Below, piece by piece: positions 12,561-25,100 of a stretch of 64,000 nt of DNA. Every line of letters starts with the position of its first letter. The stretch's first letter is position 1. The DNA is from Pomphorhynchus laevis (taxonomy: Eukaryota; Acanthocephala; Palaeacanthocephala; Echinorhynchida; Pomphorhynchidae). Location of the stretch: positions 39,179-103,178 of the forward strand of contig WNNJ02003000.1 in assembly GCA_012934845.2 (NCBI GenBank), read 5' to 3'. Below the pieces are notes generated by a model that had not been told where the DNA came from, did not search any database, and saw only the letters and a program-made list of their open reading frames with translations. A program made the position numbers and the translations under genes.

Positions 12561-13497
12561 AAATCGTATTCATTCAGTTTTGCCTATATAAACAGTTAAC
12601 TTTTGTTGTAACATGATGATCGTTGTGATTTTGTGGCGGAGGAAAATTAACAGTTTTCATTTTTACTTCTTTTGTCTACATAAGCTTTAAAAGTTTGTTG
12701 TTTCTTAAGTGATTTGGTATATCCCTTTTTGCTTCATGAACGACTTTAAATGTTGTGATTATAGTTTCAAATAAGTTTTCTGGGTTCCTTCAAAATTATT
12801 AATTTTTCTATGCAAAGAATTCAGTGATGGATCGTATGGGTATACGCATATTGTTTGCTTAGTCAAATTACCATTGTAATGTTCCAACAGTTCACATCGT
12901 TTACATTGCATATCGGTTACAATAATGATTTTGAAATTACAACTGAGTACTATATATATTAACACTTTAAATTAAATTAACTTTTTTTGTTTTTTTTTTA
13001 TTTTTTTAATTTTTTTACTTTAATAAATACTTACAAATTCAATTATAATTAATACTGCTAACTTCGTAAACGTGTTATATTTTATTCTAAATGCGAAATT
13101 AGAAATACATCAATGTTTAATTTCTTAAAAGTTGTCAGTAATATAATTACTAAAAAAAATAAATAATTTATTAATAACTATTATTATTTTTTAATTATAA
13201 TTTTTTTAAACAAATAAGATAATTCGTTTGCAAGAAAAACTAAATGAAGTCGTACACTAGACAATAATTATTAGTAATTAAATAATAATGAATATTTATT
13301 ATTCCAAAAGAGTCTTTCATCAATTGGTGAAATCAAATAATTTAAACAATGTAAATCAAAGTAGGAAATGCATTAGTAATCAGAGTCAAGCTACTCAAAA
13401 ATAGAGTTGGAATAACATAATAATTGATTAGGTTTACCATTAAAATCAGGTTTAGAGACTCGAAATGCCTCTAAAGGCAACATTAGTGATAATATTC
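12561..13497. other. AT-rich stretch without recognisable genes
   Basis: I see only short frames and T- or A-rich runs (for example around 12,980-13,020 and 13,140-13,210). A 68-codon minus frame at 12,759-12,965 matches nothing I know and is likely chance. Confidence 0.5.
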
Positions 13498-13890
13498 TTA
13501 AGTAGTAAAATGTAGCTTATTGTATGATGTAAAAACATTTGGCAAATTAATAAAATGATCGATTGAAGCAAGATTTTGCGAGGATAGATGATGGTAGCGA
13601 AAAACATGCAAAAGTAAGGAACATGAACAGTTACAAAAATTATAAATGCATGAACCGTGAAATATTAGATTGCAGTGGGAATTTTGTAAAATTTCAAGAG
13701 GGTATGCTTTAACTTTTGATGCAAGGTTTGAAGTTAGAAGTGTTCTGGCCACTTCTTTTTTGGGGATGCTTGTAAAATAACTTGGGAGTGATGCATATGA
13801 TCTACCGTTATTGTGAACAAAAGTGACCGATGATGCGATGTTTGATGGATTTTGCATATTGATTACTGCGATTTCTTGGATATGTGCCAT
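13498..13890 (-). CDS. Unrecognised 130-codon open frame
   Basis: The frame opens with an ATG and would encode 130 residues rich in Ser, Leu and Asn, with a small Cys cluster ('CIYNFCNCSC'). I recognise no domain and see no signal peptide or splice context. It lies between the LTR fossil and family A LINE debris, so it may be decayed mobile DNA or chance. The following sequence, 13,891-14,269, shows nothing further. Confidence 0.2.
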   Translation of the reverse strand: MAHIQEIAVINMQNPSNIASSVTFVHNNGRSYASLPSYFTSIPKKEVARTLLTSNLASKVKAYPLEILQNSHCNLIFHGSCIYNFCNCSCSLLLHVFRYHHLSSQNLASIDHFINLPNVFTSYNKLHFTT

Positions 13891-14269
13891 TGAGGTCCTG
13901 ATTGATTCTAAAGCCAGCTTAGTTAAGGTTACTTGCTTAAAAATTCAAGGAGGAAAAACTCGTGAAAGAGTCGCTGTGCAACTTTGACTTGGGAATAAAC
14001 ACAACATTCGTCATTTGTAAATTTTAATGAGATCGTAACATATGAGGAGTTGTTTATAATGTGATTATGATGATTTGAACTATGATGAGCAACAAGAATA
14101 TCCTTAGAGTGCTTAGTGGTTATCCCATTGTCATTAGAAATTACTATGTTAGGTATTTATTCGCTGATGAAACTAATAATAAGGAATTATTAACAACTAT
14201 ATAACCGATAAAAAATAATTAACTAACTAAGAAAGGGACATGAAAACAGGACATAAAAACGATTCATTC

Positions 14270-16800
14270 CCCGTCTTCTAATATTACGACCTCAGGTCCA
14301 GCGGGATCTGAGCCATCCAGCCAATCCAACACGCCGCTCTCCAACTGAACCACCAGGGGTCTCTCACCCCCTGAAGAATCCAATTGAGGCGGACTATGCT
14401 CGGGATTCGCGAGAGTAGGATCATGAGAAACCTTAGTCTTTGCTCTGGGGAAGTCGTCTTGAGAAGACTAATCCCGATATAGCCAAAGTACCACTAGCGG
14501 CGCACTTGAGTTTTCCTATTCAATGACAGATGCTGGGACCGTTTCAGGGCCCACCTAGCTTCCTTCAGGATACGTTTAAGTCTATCCAGTTAAGCTTTCG
14601 CCGACCAATTCACCGTAACGGTGAACCTCAGATATTTTACTCGACTTGTGAACGTAGAGACTGGTTGATTAGTTAATATGGAAGATAGAGCTGAGAGTGC
14701 TAGTCTCTTTAATTTTTTCTTTGTAGCAAGAGCACCATAAAAGATAAATACTTGCGATTTGGACTAATTGAGAATAAGATTGGATATAGATAACTGATAT
14801 TTTAATCTTAAAAGAAACGGCTGATGTCCGAGACTACATCTTTGCACCTCCGTCCAGAGAACAGAGCTGTGGTATCATCAGCGTATACCACTAGATGATG
14901 ATCACGTTTAAAATTCTTAAATAGTACAATAAAGGCAGCAAGATATACGATAGGATAAAGTGGGGATCCTTGAGTCACACTTGTAATAGGGTAGAACAGA
15001 CGCGCATCAGGGTCGTCTTCATCGTAGAATCGCTTGGTGTACAGCAATATCTCTACCATTTACAAATTCTCGCAAACAACCCGAGGGACCTGATAGAGGA
15101 GACAACAAAGAGAATGGAGATGTGGTTAAATGCAGCAGAAAAATAAAGGAAAACAGCCACAGCGAGTTGATGACTGTTATTCAGTCAAAACTTATGCACT
15201 TCACGAATTGCTGAAAGGACCAAGCGACTTTTGACAAACCCATGAAAACTCGGTGGGATCAAGTTACACTTACTTAAATGGTCGCGAATTATACGTGCAA
15301 GCGCTTTTTAGTATATGGAGATGATAGAGGTTTAAATCAAAATGGGTCGCATGTCTTTAGGACATGAGACCAGACTACGCTTGGGTAAAAAATTCTACGA
15401 CTAATATTTTTCGGTTACATCGGATAGTGAGGCTAAAAGCATTGTGACGACCACTTCTCTTCTTTGATCGGCTGTCAAAAGCTGACAAACCCGAGAAGAT
15501 AGTAAAGTGACGGATTGGAGGTGCCTGTAAGTGGACCCCAGGAGTTAATGATATCTGTAATAGATAAATCTCTGCTCCTGAAGTTACACCAAGACGAAAT
15601 TGGTTGGGGAGATTACGTGGCTCCATAGTTATGTAGGGATAGTGACTCTTCCGAAATTCTGTCAAGGGAAATGCTCCCAATCCAACCCACAACCCTATCT
15701 CTCCAGCATTCAAACTTCTCATTCTTGAATATGTTCCAAAATGAAGACTGAGCAGGGTTAAAATGAGCAAGGCTCGCAATATACCTGCTTAGCTGGAACT
15801 TGAATCTAGATCTCCAGTATTTATTCGATATGGCCTGTCTGGTGGAAACAGAGAGATTGCGAAGGTGTAGCCTTTTAGCCAGGTCCTTGAGTTTTGTTGG
15901 AGTGGGATTGTAAATACGACTTTTATAGGTAGTTAAAAGCAACGCGGTGGCTTGCGATGAGAGGTAGGAATTAAATTCGGTCGAACTCTCATTACCAATT
16001 CCGGGAAAGAGTTCGATAGCTGCCTGAAAGAAAGCCACTCTGAAGGGATCAAATTGAAACCTCCTTCTAAGCAACGTATATTTCCCAATCCGCCAGCGAA
16101 TTAGGTCATGATAGGCGGTCTGTTGTTGTCGCGACTGCTCAGTACAAATGGGGTTCTACAACCACATCTAGTGAAGTAATATGCCAAGGATAGAATTAGT
16201 TGTTGATCAATGAAAGGTGAGGGGCGGTGGTTTGTTAATAAGGTGTCGCTTATGGCTCTGCGAAGTGCTGCATTAATCCAACGACCAGATCAGTCGTTGA
16301 AGTAATTGTGTAACATGTCATAACCATTGCCCAAAATACGGTCTAGAAGCTCACTGTTCTTGTGAATTTCCCCTTGCCTAATATATTGGCTATACTGATA
16401 CGTTTACCGTTCTTACAAAGTGATATAGCTAAACAAGACGGCTGTACAATAATAGTTTAAAAAGAGGGACGATCTTAAGGAGCATTTAAGTAGGGTTAGA
16501 AGACCTTGAGATATAGAGGAGTATGGAGGGGTTATGTACGCCGTAAAGTGGGTGTATATGTGCTTAGGGATAAATAGGGTCATATCCTGGGGGAGTCGGA
16601 CATACGCGTCTCCTGAAGGACTATAACATCTGCATCTCTACCAGGTAAAAGGCTAAGGGCAGAAGCACTTACGATTCCACTGAAGAATATTCAGTGAAAA
16701 AGGATCTTGAATACTTTGTAGTGTGTTAAGTTAGCTGGAGTGGGATTGCCTACTCATAGCAGGAGCCAGGAGAGAAGGTTGTCCATCCCACTCCCGCGCC
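14270..16800 (-). mobile_element. Jockey-like LINE, family A, the longest copy in the window
   Basis: Read leftward from 16,800 there is endonuclease text ('DADVIVLQETR') near 16.6 kb. A linker follows (16,074-15,613, 153 codons, with 'NPAQSSFWNIFKNEKFECW', which resembles the Jockey-type region before RT). The reverse transcriptase comes next ('CNLIPPEF' and 'FLYFSAAFNHI' near 15.1-15.3 kb; 'VTQGSPLYPIVYLAAF' and catalytic 'VVYADDT' at 14,808-15,059). The thumb/C-terminal part shares 'ATKKKLKRLALSALSSI' with copies at 1-206 and 61 kb. The protein tail at 14,270-14,440 ends 'RRVGWLGWLRSRWT'. Several stops and frameshifts break it. The Jockey clade is inferred from motif style. Confidence 0.75.
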
Positions 16801-16879
16801 ACCAGGAGAGTACACTTCACCACCGGTAACATCAGTTCACCACGTGTAGCATCAGTTCACCATTCAAGAAAAATCAGAA

Positions 16880-17660
16880 GGTAGTCCAAGTTATAACTTT
16901 TTATTATTCACAACATCCCTTAGTCTTAGGGATTTTTTGATAGATCAGAGGAAATATACGAAGAAAATAATAATTTGGGTCCTTCCCATTGATACCTCAA
17001 TTAGAGCAATCTGTTAGTCAGATCCCTTGTCCAATAACGAACTTTTCGTTTGAACATATTATAGTTTAAGAGAGCAGCAATTTCTCCTGTATACGAATTC
17101 CAAATATTTAAAATTCTATGATATAACCTCTACGATCTAGCCAACTGACCATGTGAACGTTTATACAGAGTTCAACTGTGCCTACGCAAGACTGACTGTC
17201 GAAGGCTCACACATCTAGAAAGGTATTCTATCAATTCGTGAATCATTGTCCGAATGAATAAAAGGTCAAGTAAGACAAGTCTAACCCTCACAGGAATTAA
17301 ATCTAGTATCGTTAAAAACATATTATACAAGTAGCCTTTGAGATAAATACACATACGATATCCACGTCGCATAACTGCGTAGAGGTCGTTTATTTATTTT
17401 TTAGAAATTGGGAAACTCGCTTGTACGGAGTATTCTAATTGCGGTATTACAAGAGCCACAAATGAAGTTCTGAAGACATGAGCTGAATAGGAGGAAACTA
17501 TTTTTAATGCAATATAAGGCACTTATAGACTTTTTACGAACATTATTCGTGTTTAATCTCGTCATAAGAGTTTGGTCAACAATGATTCCCAGATCTCTGT
17601 GATTGGATACCTTACTTATCTCAGATCCATTAATAAAACTGTGTTTCCAGTTAATAAAAC
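16880..17660 (-). mobile_element. LINE RT C-terminal fragment, different family
   Basis: The minus strand reads 'SKVSNHRDLGIIVDQTL', the classic post-palm segment of CR1/Jockey-type reverse transcriptases. Further on, 'IPVRVRLVLLDLLFIRTMI' (frame 17,172-17,372) has the pattern of a CR1-type C-terminal region. Frames are interrupted, and neither endonuclease nor catalytic RT core is present, so this is a 5'-truncated remnant. It sits upstream of the family A copy on the same strand. Between the two (16,800-16,870) a short 'catcagttcacca' motif is repeated. Confidence 0.6.
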
Positions 17661-17724
17661 TGTGTTTCTAAAACTTATGATAAGAACAACATGGTTAAGA
17701 TATTGTATATTCTTTCGGACTCTC

Positions 17725-17905
17725 ATCGATTTTATGTAATATAATATAAATATTAAATTATATATTTAATTATATATTATATATTATTTAATATAATATA
17801 TATTATATATTATAATATATATTATATATTATATATATTATTTTTATAATATTAATATTTATATTATATGTTTTTAAATATATTATATTTTTAACGGATT
17901 ATAAC
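17725..17905. repeat. AT dinucleotide-rich low-complexity tract
   Basis: An almost pure A/T run made of 'atattatata' permutations. It probably arose by slippage. No coding or regulatory content can be assigned. Confidence 0.9.
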
Positions 17906-17964
17906 AATAAAAATATAATTTTCACTTCAAGTTAAAACTTCTATAACAGCATTAAAGCGGCAAG

Positions 17965-18035
17965 GTGTCGACAAAATGGTTACGCTATATAATGGTTACG
18001 ACATTTTTTATAATGTCGACATAATGGTTACGCTA
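17965..18035 (+). repeat. Three short copies of 'aatggttacg' with 'gtcgaca' blocks
   Basis: The decamer occurs three times within about 60 bases, two of them next to 'gtcgacaa/t' motifs, around a T-rich centre. The rest of 17,906-18,460 shows nothing recognisable. Confidence 0.7.
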
Positions 18036-18468
18036 CCTCTAATATAAATAGAGTAATTTTTTAATTTTTTTCTTTGCTTTGATAAAGCAAATGAAATTAT
18101 AAATAAAATCAATGAACCACAATTGCTACAGAATTAAATCGTTTATATATTTTTGTTTGATTCGTGATGTTATAGACAAAGAAATCACTGTTTTAATTTC
18201 TCCTAATTTGGGTGTTAATATTTAATAAACGATCCAGCAATATATAATCCAGTAAATAAGCATGCATGGCTAAGTAATAATCCATGTGATCAACCGTGCA
18301 ACATAGATATCACCATACCGCAAAAAATCGGGAATCGGTTATAATGGTGTCGAATTATATACATAAATTAAAATGGTAAACTAATAAAACAACCTAAAAA
18401 CTATAAGTAATCCAGATTTAGCGCAACCTAGAAGTAAAAATTGTTACAAACGTGACAATTATATTAAA

Positions 18469-18474
18469 TTTATT
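18469..18474 (-). other. Poly(A) signal AATAAA of the EGF gene
   Basis: A perfect AATAAA on the minus strand lies about 90 bases after the stop codon of the probable last exon, in the context 'tttcaataaatttaatat'. The position fits a short 3' UTR. The hexamer is common in AT-rich DNA, so its value comes from its placement. Confidence 0.5.
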
Positions 18475-18564
18475 GAAACACTACATCTACAGTTACAAAA
18501 TAATATTGTTCTTAACAAATTAGTGTAATTAATAGCAACAAGGTATACGGAAGAATATCTGCAT

Positions 18565-18724
18565 TTATTGTAAATGGTTAGCATTGGCAAAGTCAATTCT
18601 TGCAGCTTTTATAACAGCGAACATTAAGGACAGCAACGAAGTACCAAGTATGCTAAAAGCGAATAGTGAAATCATGCCGACTAGCATAACGTCTAAGTGT
18701 TCATTGTCTCGACGGAAAGCAGTA
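18565..18724 (-). CDS. Probable last exon: transmembrane segment and short tail
   Basis: The minus-strand frame reads 'TAFRRDNEHLD', then about 27 mostly hydrophobic residues beginning 'VMLVGMISLFAFSIL', then 'KAARIDFANANHLQ' and a TAA stop. That is a typical single-pass membrane anchor followed by a basic stop-transfer and a very short cytoplasmic tail. A good acceptor ('cctctgtag') precedes 18,724 and would need a phase-2 donor; an alternative AG at 18,738 would fit a phase-1 donor. Which donor at the end of the giant exon is used is unclear. The segment lies about 0.44 kb downstream of that exon on the same strand and has a poly(A) signal after it. No other reading for this stretch is as coherent. 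Confidence 0.5.
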
Positions 18725-19162
18725 CTACAGAGGATTGCTCATATGCCAATACGTATTTTAATATACAATCAAATCGATTGTAAAAAATCACTATACGATT
18801 GAAATCGAAAGACTCAAATGCGTGATTTTATAATTTATAAGAATTTTGATCACTTCTCATAAAATTGATTTAATAAAATACAAAATTTAAACAACGAGGA
18901 AGATGCCAATTTCCTCTACAAAACGATAATAAGAAAGCTACATTATTAAAAGAAACGAAATCTTGAAGAACAATTGAATTTGATACAAATGCGAAATAAG
19001 CATTACACTTGGAGAATTCGATAATGATTTAAATGACAACTTAGAATGATAATTATACAAAAATGTAGCACCAATATATTAAAATTAACATTTTAAACAA
19101 ATTAATATGTGATAATAAAAGTATACTATTGGGACATGAGCAAAACCTCTCATATTACATAC

Positions 19163-22100
19163 TTCTCCGTCACACATAAGTATTTCGCAAAAATCACCTC
19201 CAAACCCATATCTACAAGTGCAATGAACTTTATTGGATACAACAGAACACGATCCATTGTACTTACATGGATTGGGCTGACACAAAGATAAATTTGAAGA
19301 AGATACATTACAATCAATACCACTGAAACCATCAGCACATTTACAAATATAACTTCCTTGCAAATTTGTGCAGGTACCATTATTTTTACAAATATCTGAA
19401 AGAACGCATTCGTCAATGTCCAATTCACAATTGCGACCAGCCCATCCAGGCTGACAAGAACAATTATAAGATTGATTAATATTATGGCAAACACCATTAT
19501 TCATACACGGGTTACCTAGGCATTCATCTATATCCAGTTCGCAATGATCGCCTTGCCAACCGCTTGCGCATTCACATCGATAACCACCATTTATATTAAC
19601 ACACGATCCATTATTTTTGCATAATGTCAAATTAAACATGCATTCATTAATATCCTCAGAACAATCATTGCCTTGCCAACCAATAGAACAATTACAAATA
19701 TACGAACCCGGAATATTAAAGCAAGTTCCATTATTTTGACAAGAATTATTCTCCAAACATTCATTAATGTCTTCGTCACAAAGCGGACCATGCCAACCAT
19801 TATCACAAATACATTCAAAAAAACCTTCACGATTAATACACTTTCCATTATTCAAACAAGGATGCGACAAGCATTCGTTCACATCTTCATGACAGTATTT
19901 TCCTATCCAACCATGTGGACAGATACAATTAAAACCGCCCATTGTATTTATACAAGTGCCATTATTATGGCATATAGTTTCATTGGATATACATTCATTT
20001 ATGTCATCTGTACAATTCTGACCTTGCCATCCGCTTGTACAATTACAATTATAACCACCGGGATTGTTAGTGCATGTGCCATTGTTCTCGCATATATTTG
20101 CTATTGCGCACTCGTCGATGTCTTGATCACAGTTTGTGCCATTCCAACCAGGCAAACAACTACATTCGTATGATCCGTTTTTGTTAATGCATGATCCGTT
20201 GTTTATGCATGGATTATTTATACATTCGTTTATATCTTCTTGGCAGTTTATTCCAGTCCATCCTTTGGCACAACTGCAATTAGAGCCGCCCATTGTATTT
20301 ATGCAAGTGCCATTATTATGGCATATAGTTTCATTAGATATACATTCATTTATGTCATCTGTACAATTCTGACCTTGCCATCCGCTTGTACAATTACAAT
20401 TATAACCACCGGGATTGTTAGTGCATGTGCCATTGTTCTCGCATATATTTGCTATTGCGCACTCGTCGATGTCTTGATCACAGTTTGTGCCATTCCAACC
20501 AGGCGAACAACTACATTCGTATGATCCGTTTTTGTTAATGCATGATCCGTTGTTTATGCATGGATTATTTATACATTCGTTTATATCTTCTTGGCAGTTT
20601 ATTCCAGTCCATCCTTTGGCACAACTGCAATAATAGCCGCCCAATGTATTTATGCAAGTGCCATTATTATGGCAAATAGTTTCATTGGATATACATTCAT
20701 TAATGTCATCTGTACAATTCTGACCTTGCCATCCGCTTGTACAATTACAATTATAACCACCGGGATTGTTAGTGCAGGTGCCATTGTTCTCGCATATATT
20801 TGCTATTGCGCACTCGTCGATGTCTTGATCACAGTTTGTGCCATTCCAACCAGGCGAACAACTACATTCGTATGATCCGTTTTTGTTAATGCATGATCCG
20901 TTGTTTATGCATGGATTATTTATACATTCGTTTATATCTTCTTGGCAGTTTATTCCAGTCCATCCTTTGGCACAACTGCAATTATAGCCGCCCATTGTAT
21001 TTATGCAAGTGCCATTATTATGGCAAATAGTTTCATTGGATATACATTCATTAATGTCATCTGTACAATTCTGACCTTGCCATCCGCTTGTACAATTACA
21101 ATTATAACCACCGGGTTTGTTAGTGCATGTGCCATTGTTCTCGCATATATTTGCTATTGCGCACTCGTCGATGTCTTGATCACAGTTTGTGCCATTCCAA
21201 CCAGGCGAACAATTACATTCGTATGAACCGTCTTTATTAATGCATGATCCGTTGTTTATGCATGGATTATTTATACATTCGTTAATGTCTTCTTGGCAGT
21301 TTATTCCAGTCCATCCTTTGACACAACTGCAATTATAGCCGCCCATTGTATTTATGCAAGTGCCATTATTATGGCATATAGTTTCATTGGATATACATTC
21401 ATTTATGTCATCTGTACAATTCTGACCTTGCCATCCGCTTGTACAATTACAATTATAACCACCGGGTTTGTTAGTGCATGTGCCATTGTTCTCGCATATA
21501 TTTGCTATTGCGCACTCGTCGATGTCTTGATCACAGTTTGTGCCATTCCAACCAGGCGAACAACTACATTCGTATGATCCGTTTTTGTTAATGCATGATC
21601 CGTTGTTTATGCATGGATTATTAATACATTCGTTTATGTCTTCTTGGCAGTTTATTCCAGTCCATCCTTTGGCACAACTGCAATTATAGCCGCCCATTGT
21701 ATTTATACAGGTGCCATTATTATGGCATATAGTTTCATTGGATATACATTCATTTATGTCATCTGTACAATTCTGACCTTGCCATCCGCTTGTGCAATTA
21801 CAATTATAACCACCTGGTTTGTTAGTGCATGTGCCATTGTTCTCGCATATATTTGCTGTTGCGCACTCGTCGATGTCTTGATCACAGTTTGTGCCATTCC
21901 AACCAGGCGAACAACTACATTCGTATGATCCGTTTTTGTTAATGCATGATCCGTTGTTTATGCATGGATTATTTATACATTCGTTTATGTCTTCTTGGCA
22001 GTTTATTCCAGTCCATCCTTTGGCACAACTGCAATTATAGCCGCCCATTGTATTTATGCAGTGCCATTATTATGGCATATAGTTTCATTGGATATACATT

Positions 22101-25100
22101 CATTTATGTCATCTGTACAATTCTGACCTTGCCATCCGCTTGTGCAATTACAATTATAACCACCTGGTTTGTTAGTGCATGTGCCATTGTTCTCGCATAT
22201 ATTTGCTATTGCGCACTCGTCGATGTCTTGATCACAGTTTGTGCCATTCCAACCAGGCGAACAATTACATTCGTATGAACCGTCTTTATTAATGCATGAT
22301 CCGTTGTTTATGCATGGATTATTTATACATTCGTTTATATCTTCTTGGCAGTTTATTCCAGTCCATCCTTTGGCACAACTGCAATTATAGCCGCCCATTG
22401 TATTTATACAGGTGCCATTATTATGGCATATAGTTTCATTGGATATACATTCATTTATGTCATCTGTACAATTCTGACCTTGCCATCCGCTTGTGCAATT
22501 ACAATTATAACCACCTGGTTTGTTAGTGCATGTGCCATTGTTCTCGCATATATTTGCTATTGCGCACTCGTCGATGTCTTGATCACAGTTTGTGCCATTC
22601 CAACCAGGCGAACAACCACATTCGTATGATCCGTTTTTGTTAATGCATGATCCGTTGTTTATGCATGGATTATTTATACATTCGTTTATGTCTTCTTGGC
22701 AGTTTATTCCAGTCCATCCTTTGGCACAACTGCAATTATAGCCGCCCATTGTATTTATACAGGTGCCATTGTTATGGCATATAGTTTCATTGGATATACA
22801 TTCATTTATGTCATCTGTACAATTCTGACCTTGCCATCCGCTTGTGCAATTACAATTATAACCACCAAGTTTGTTAGTGCATGTGCCATTGTTCTCGCAT
22901 ATATTTGCTATTGCGCACTCGTCGATGTCTTGATCACAGTTTGTGCCATTCCAACCAGGCGAACAATTACATTCGTATGAACCGTCTTTATTAATGCATG
23001 ATCCGTTGTTTATGCATGGATTATTTATACATTCGTTTATGTCTTCTTGGCAGTTTATTCCAGTCCATCCTTTGGCACAACTGCAATTATAGCCGCCCAT
23101 TGTATTTATACAGGTGCCATTATTATGGCATATAGTTTCATTGGATATACATTCATTTATGTCATCTGTACAATTCTGACCTTGCCATCCGCTTGTGCAA
23201 TTACAATTATAACCACCGGGTTTGTTAGTGCATGTGCCATTGTTCTCGCATATATTTGCTATTGCGCACTCGTCGATGTCTTGATCACAGTTTGTGCCAT
23301 TCCAACCAGGCGAACAATTACATTCGTATGAACCGTCTTTATTAATGCATGATCCGTTGTTTATGCATGGATTATTTATACATTCGTTTATATCTTCTTG
23401 GCAGTTTATTCCAGTCCATCCTTTGGCACAACTGCAATTATAGCCGCCCATTGTATTTATGCAAGTGCCATTATTATGGCAAATAGTTTCATTGGATATA
23501 CATTCATTTATGTCATCTGTACAATTCTGACCTTGCCATCCGCTTGTGCAATTACAATTATAACCACCGGGTTTGTTAGTGCATGTGCCATTGTTCTCGC
23601 ATATATTTGCTATTGCGCACTCGTCGATGTCTTGATCACAGTTTGTGCCATTCCAACCAGGCGAACAATTACATTCGTATGAACCGTCTTTATTAATGCA
23701 TGATCCGTTGTTTATGCATGGATTATTTATACATTCGTTTATGTCTTCTTGGCAGTTTATTCCATTCCATCCTTTGGCACAACTGCAATTATAGCCGCCC
23801 ATTGTATTTATACAAGTGCCATTATTATGGCATATAGTTTCATTGGATATACATTCATTTATGTCATCTGTACAATTCTGACCTTGCCATCCGCTTGTGC
23901 AATTACAATTATAACCACCTGGTTTGTTAGTGCATGTGCCATTGTTCTCGCATATATTTGCTATTGCGCACTCGTCGATGTCTTGATCACAGTTTGTGCC
24001 ATTCCAACCAGGCGAACAACTACATTCGTATGAACCGTCTTTATTAATGCATGATCCGTTGTTTATGCATGGATTATTTATACATTCGTTTATGTCTTCT
24101 TGGCAGTTTATTCCAGTCCATCCTTTGGCACAACTGCAATTATAGCCGCCCATTGTATTTATACAGGTGCCATTATTATGGCATATAGTTTCGTTTGATA
24201 TACATTCATTTATGTCATCTGTACAATTCTGACCTTGCCATCCGCTTGTGCAATTACAATTATAACCACCTGGTTTGTTAGTGCATGTGCCATTGTTCTC
24301 GCATATATTTGCTATTGCGCACTCGTCGATGTCTTGATCACAGTTTGTGCCATTCCAACCAGGCGAACAACTACATTCGTATGATCCGTTTTTGTTAATG
24401 CATGATCCGTTGTTTATGCATGGATTATTTATACATTCGTTTATGTCTTCTTGGCAGTTTATTCCAGTCCATCCTTTGGCACAACTGCAATTATAGCCGC
24501 CCATTTTATTTATACAGGTGCCATTATTATGGCATATAGTTTCATTGGATATACATTCATTTATGTCATCTGTACAATTCTGACCTTGCCATCCGCTTGT
24601 GCAATTACAATTATAACCACCGGGTTTGTTATTGCATGTGCCATTGTTCTCGCATATATTTGCTATTGCGCACTCGTCGATGTCTTGGTCACAGTTTGTG
24701 CCAATCCAACCAGGCGAACAACTACATTCGTATGATCCGTTTTTGTTAATGCATGATCCGTTGTTTATGCATGGATTATTTATACATTCGTTTATGTCTT
24801 CTTGGCAGTTTATTCCAGTCCATCCTTTGGCACAACTGCAATTATAGCCGCCCATTGTATTTATACAGGTGCCATTATTATGGCATATAGTTTCATTGGA
24901 TATACATTCATTTATGTCATCTGTACAATTCTGACCTTGCCATCCGCTTGTGCAATTACAATTATAACCACCTGGTTTGTTAGTGCATGTGCCATTGTTC
25001 TCGCATATATTTGCTGTTGCGCACTCGTCGATGTCATGATCACAGTTTGTGCCATTCCAGCCAGGCGAACAACTACATTCGTATGAACCGTCTTTATTAA

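Noticed and set aside
14304-14352. tRNA-like A box ('TGGTTCAGTTG') and a partial B box on the minus strand, suggesting a SINE
   Set aside because: The same bases encode the conserved family A protein tail seen in frame at 43.7 kb, and the B box matches only 8 of 11 positions.
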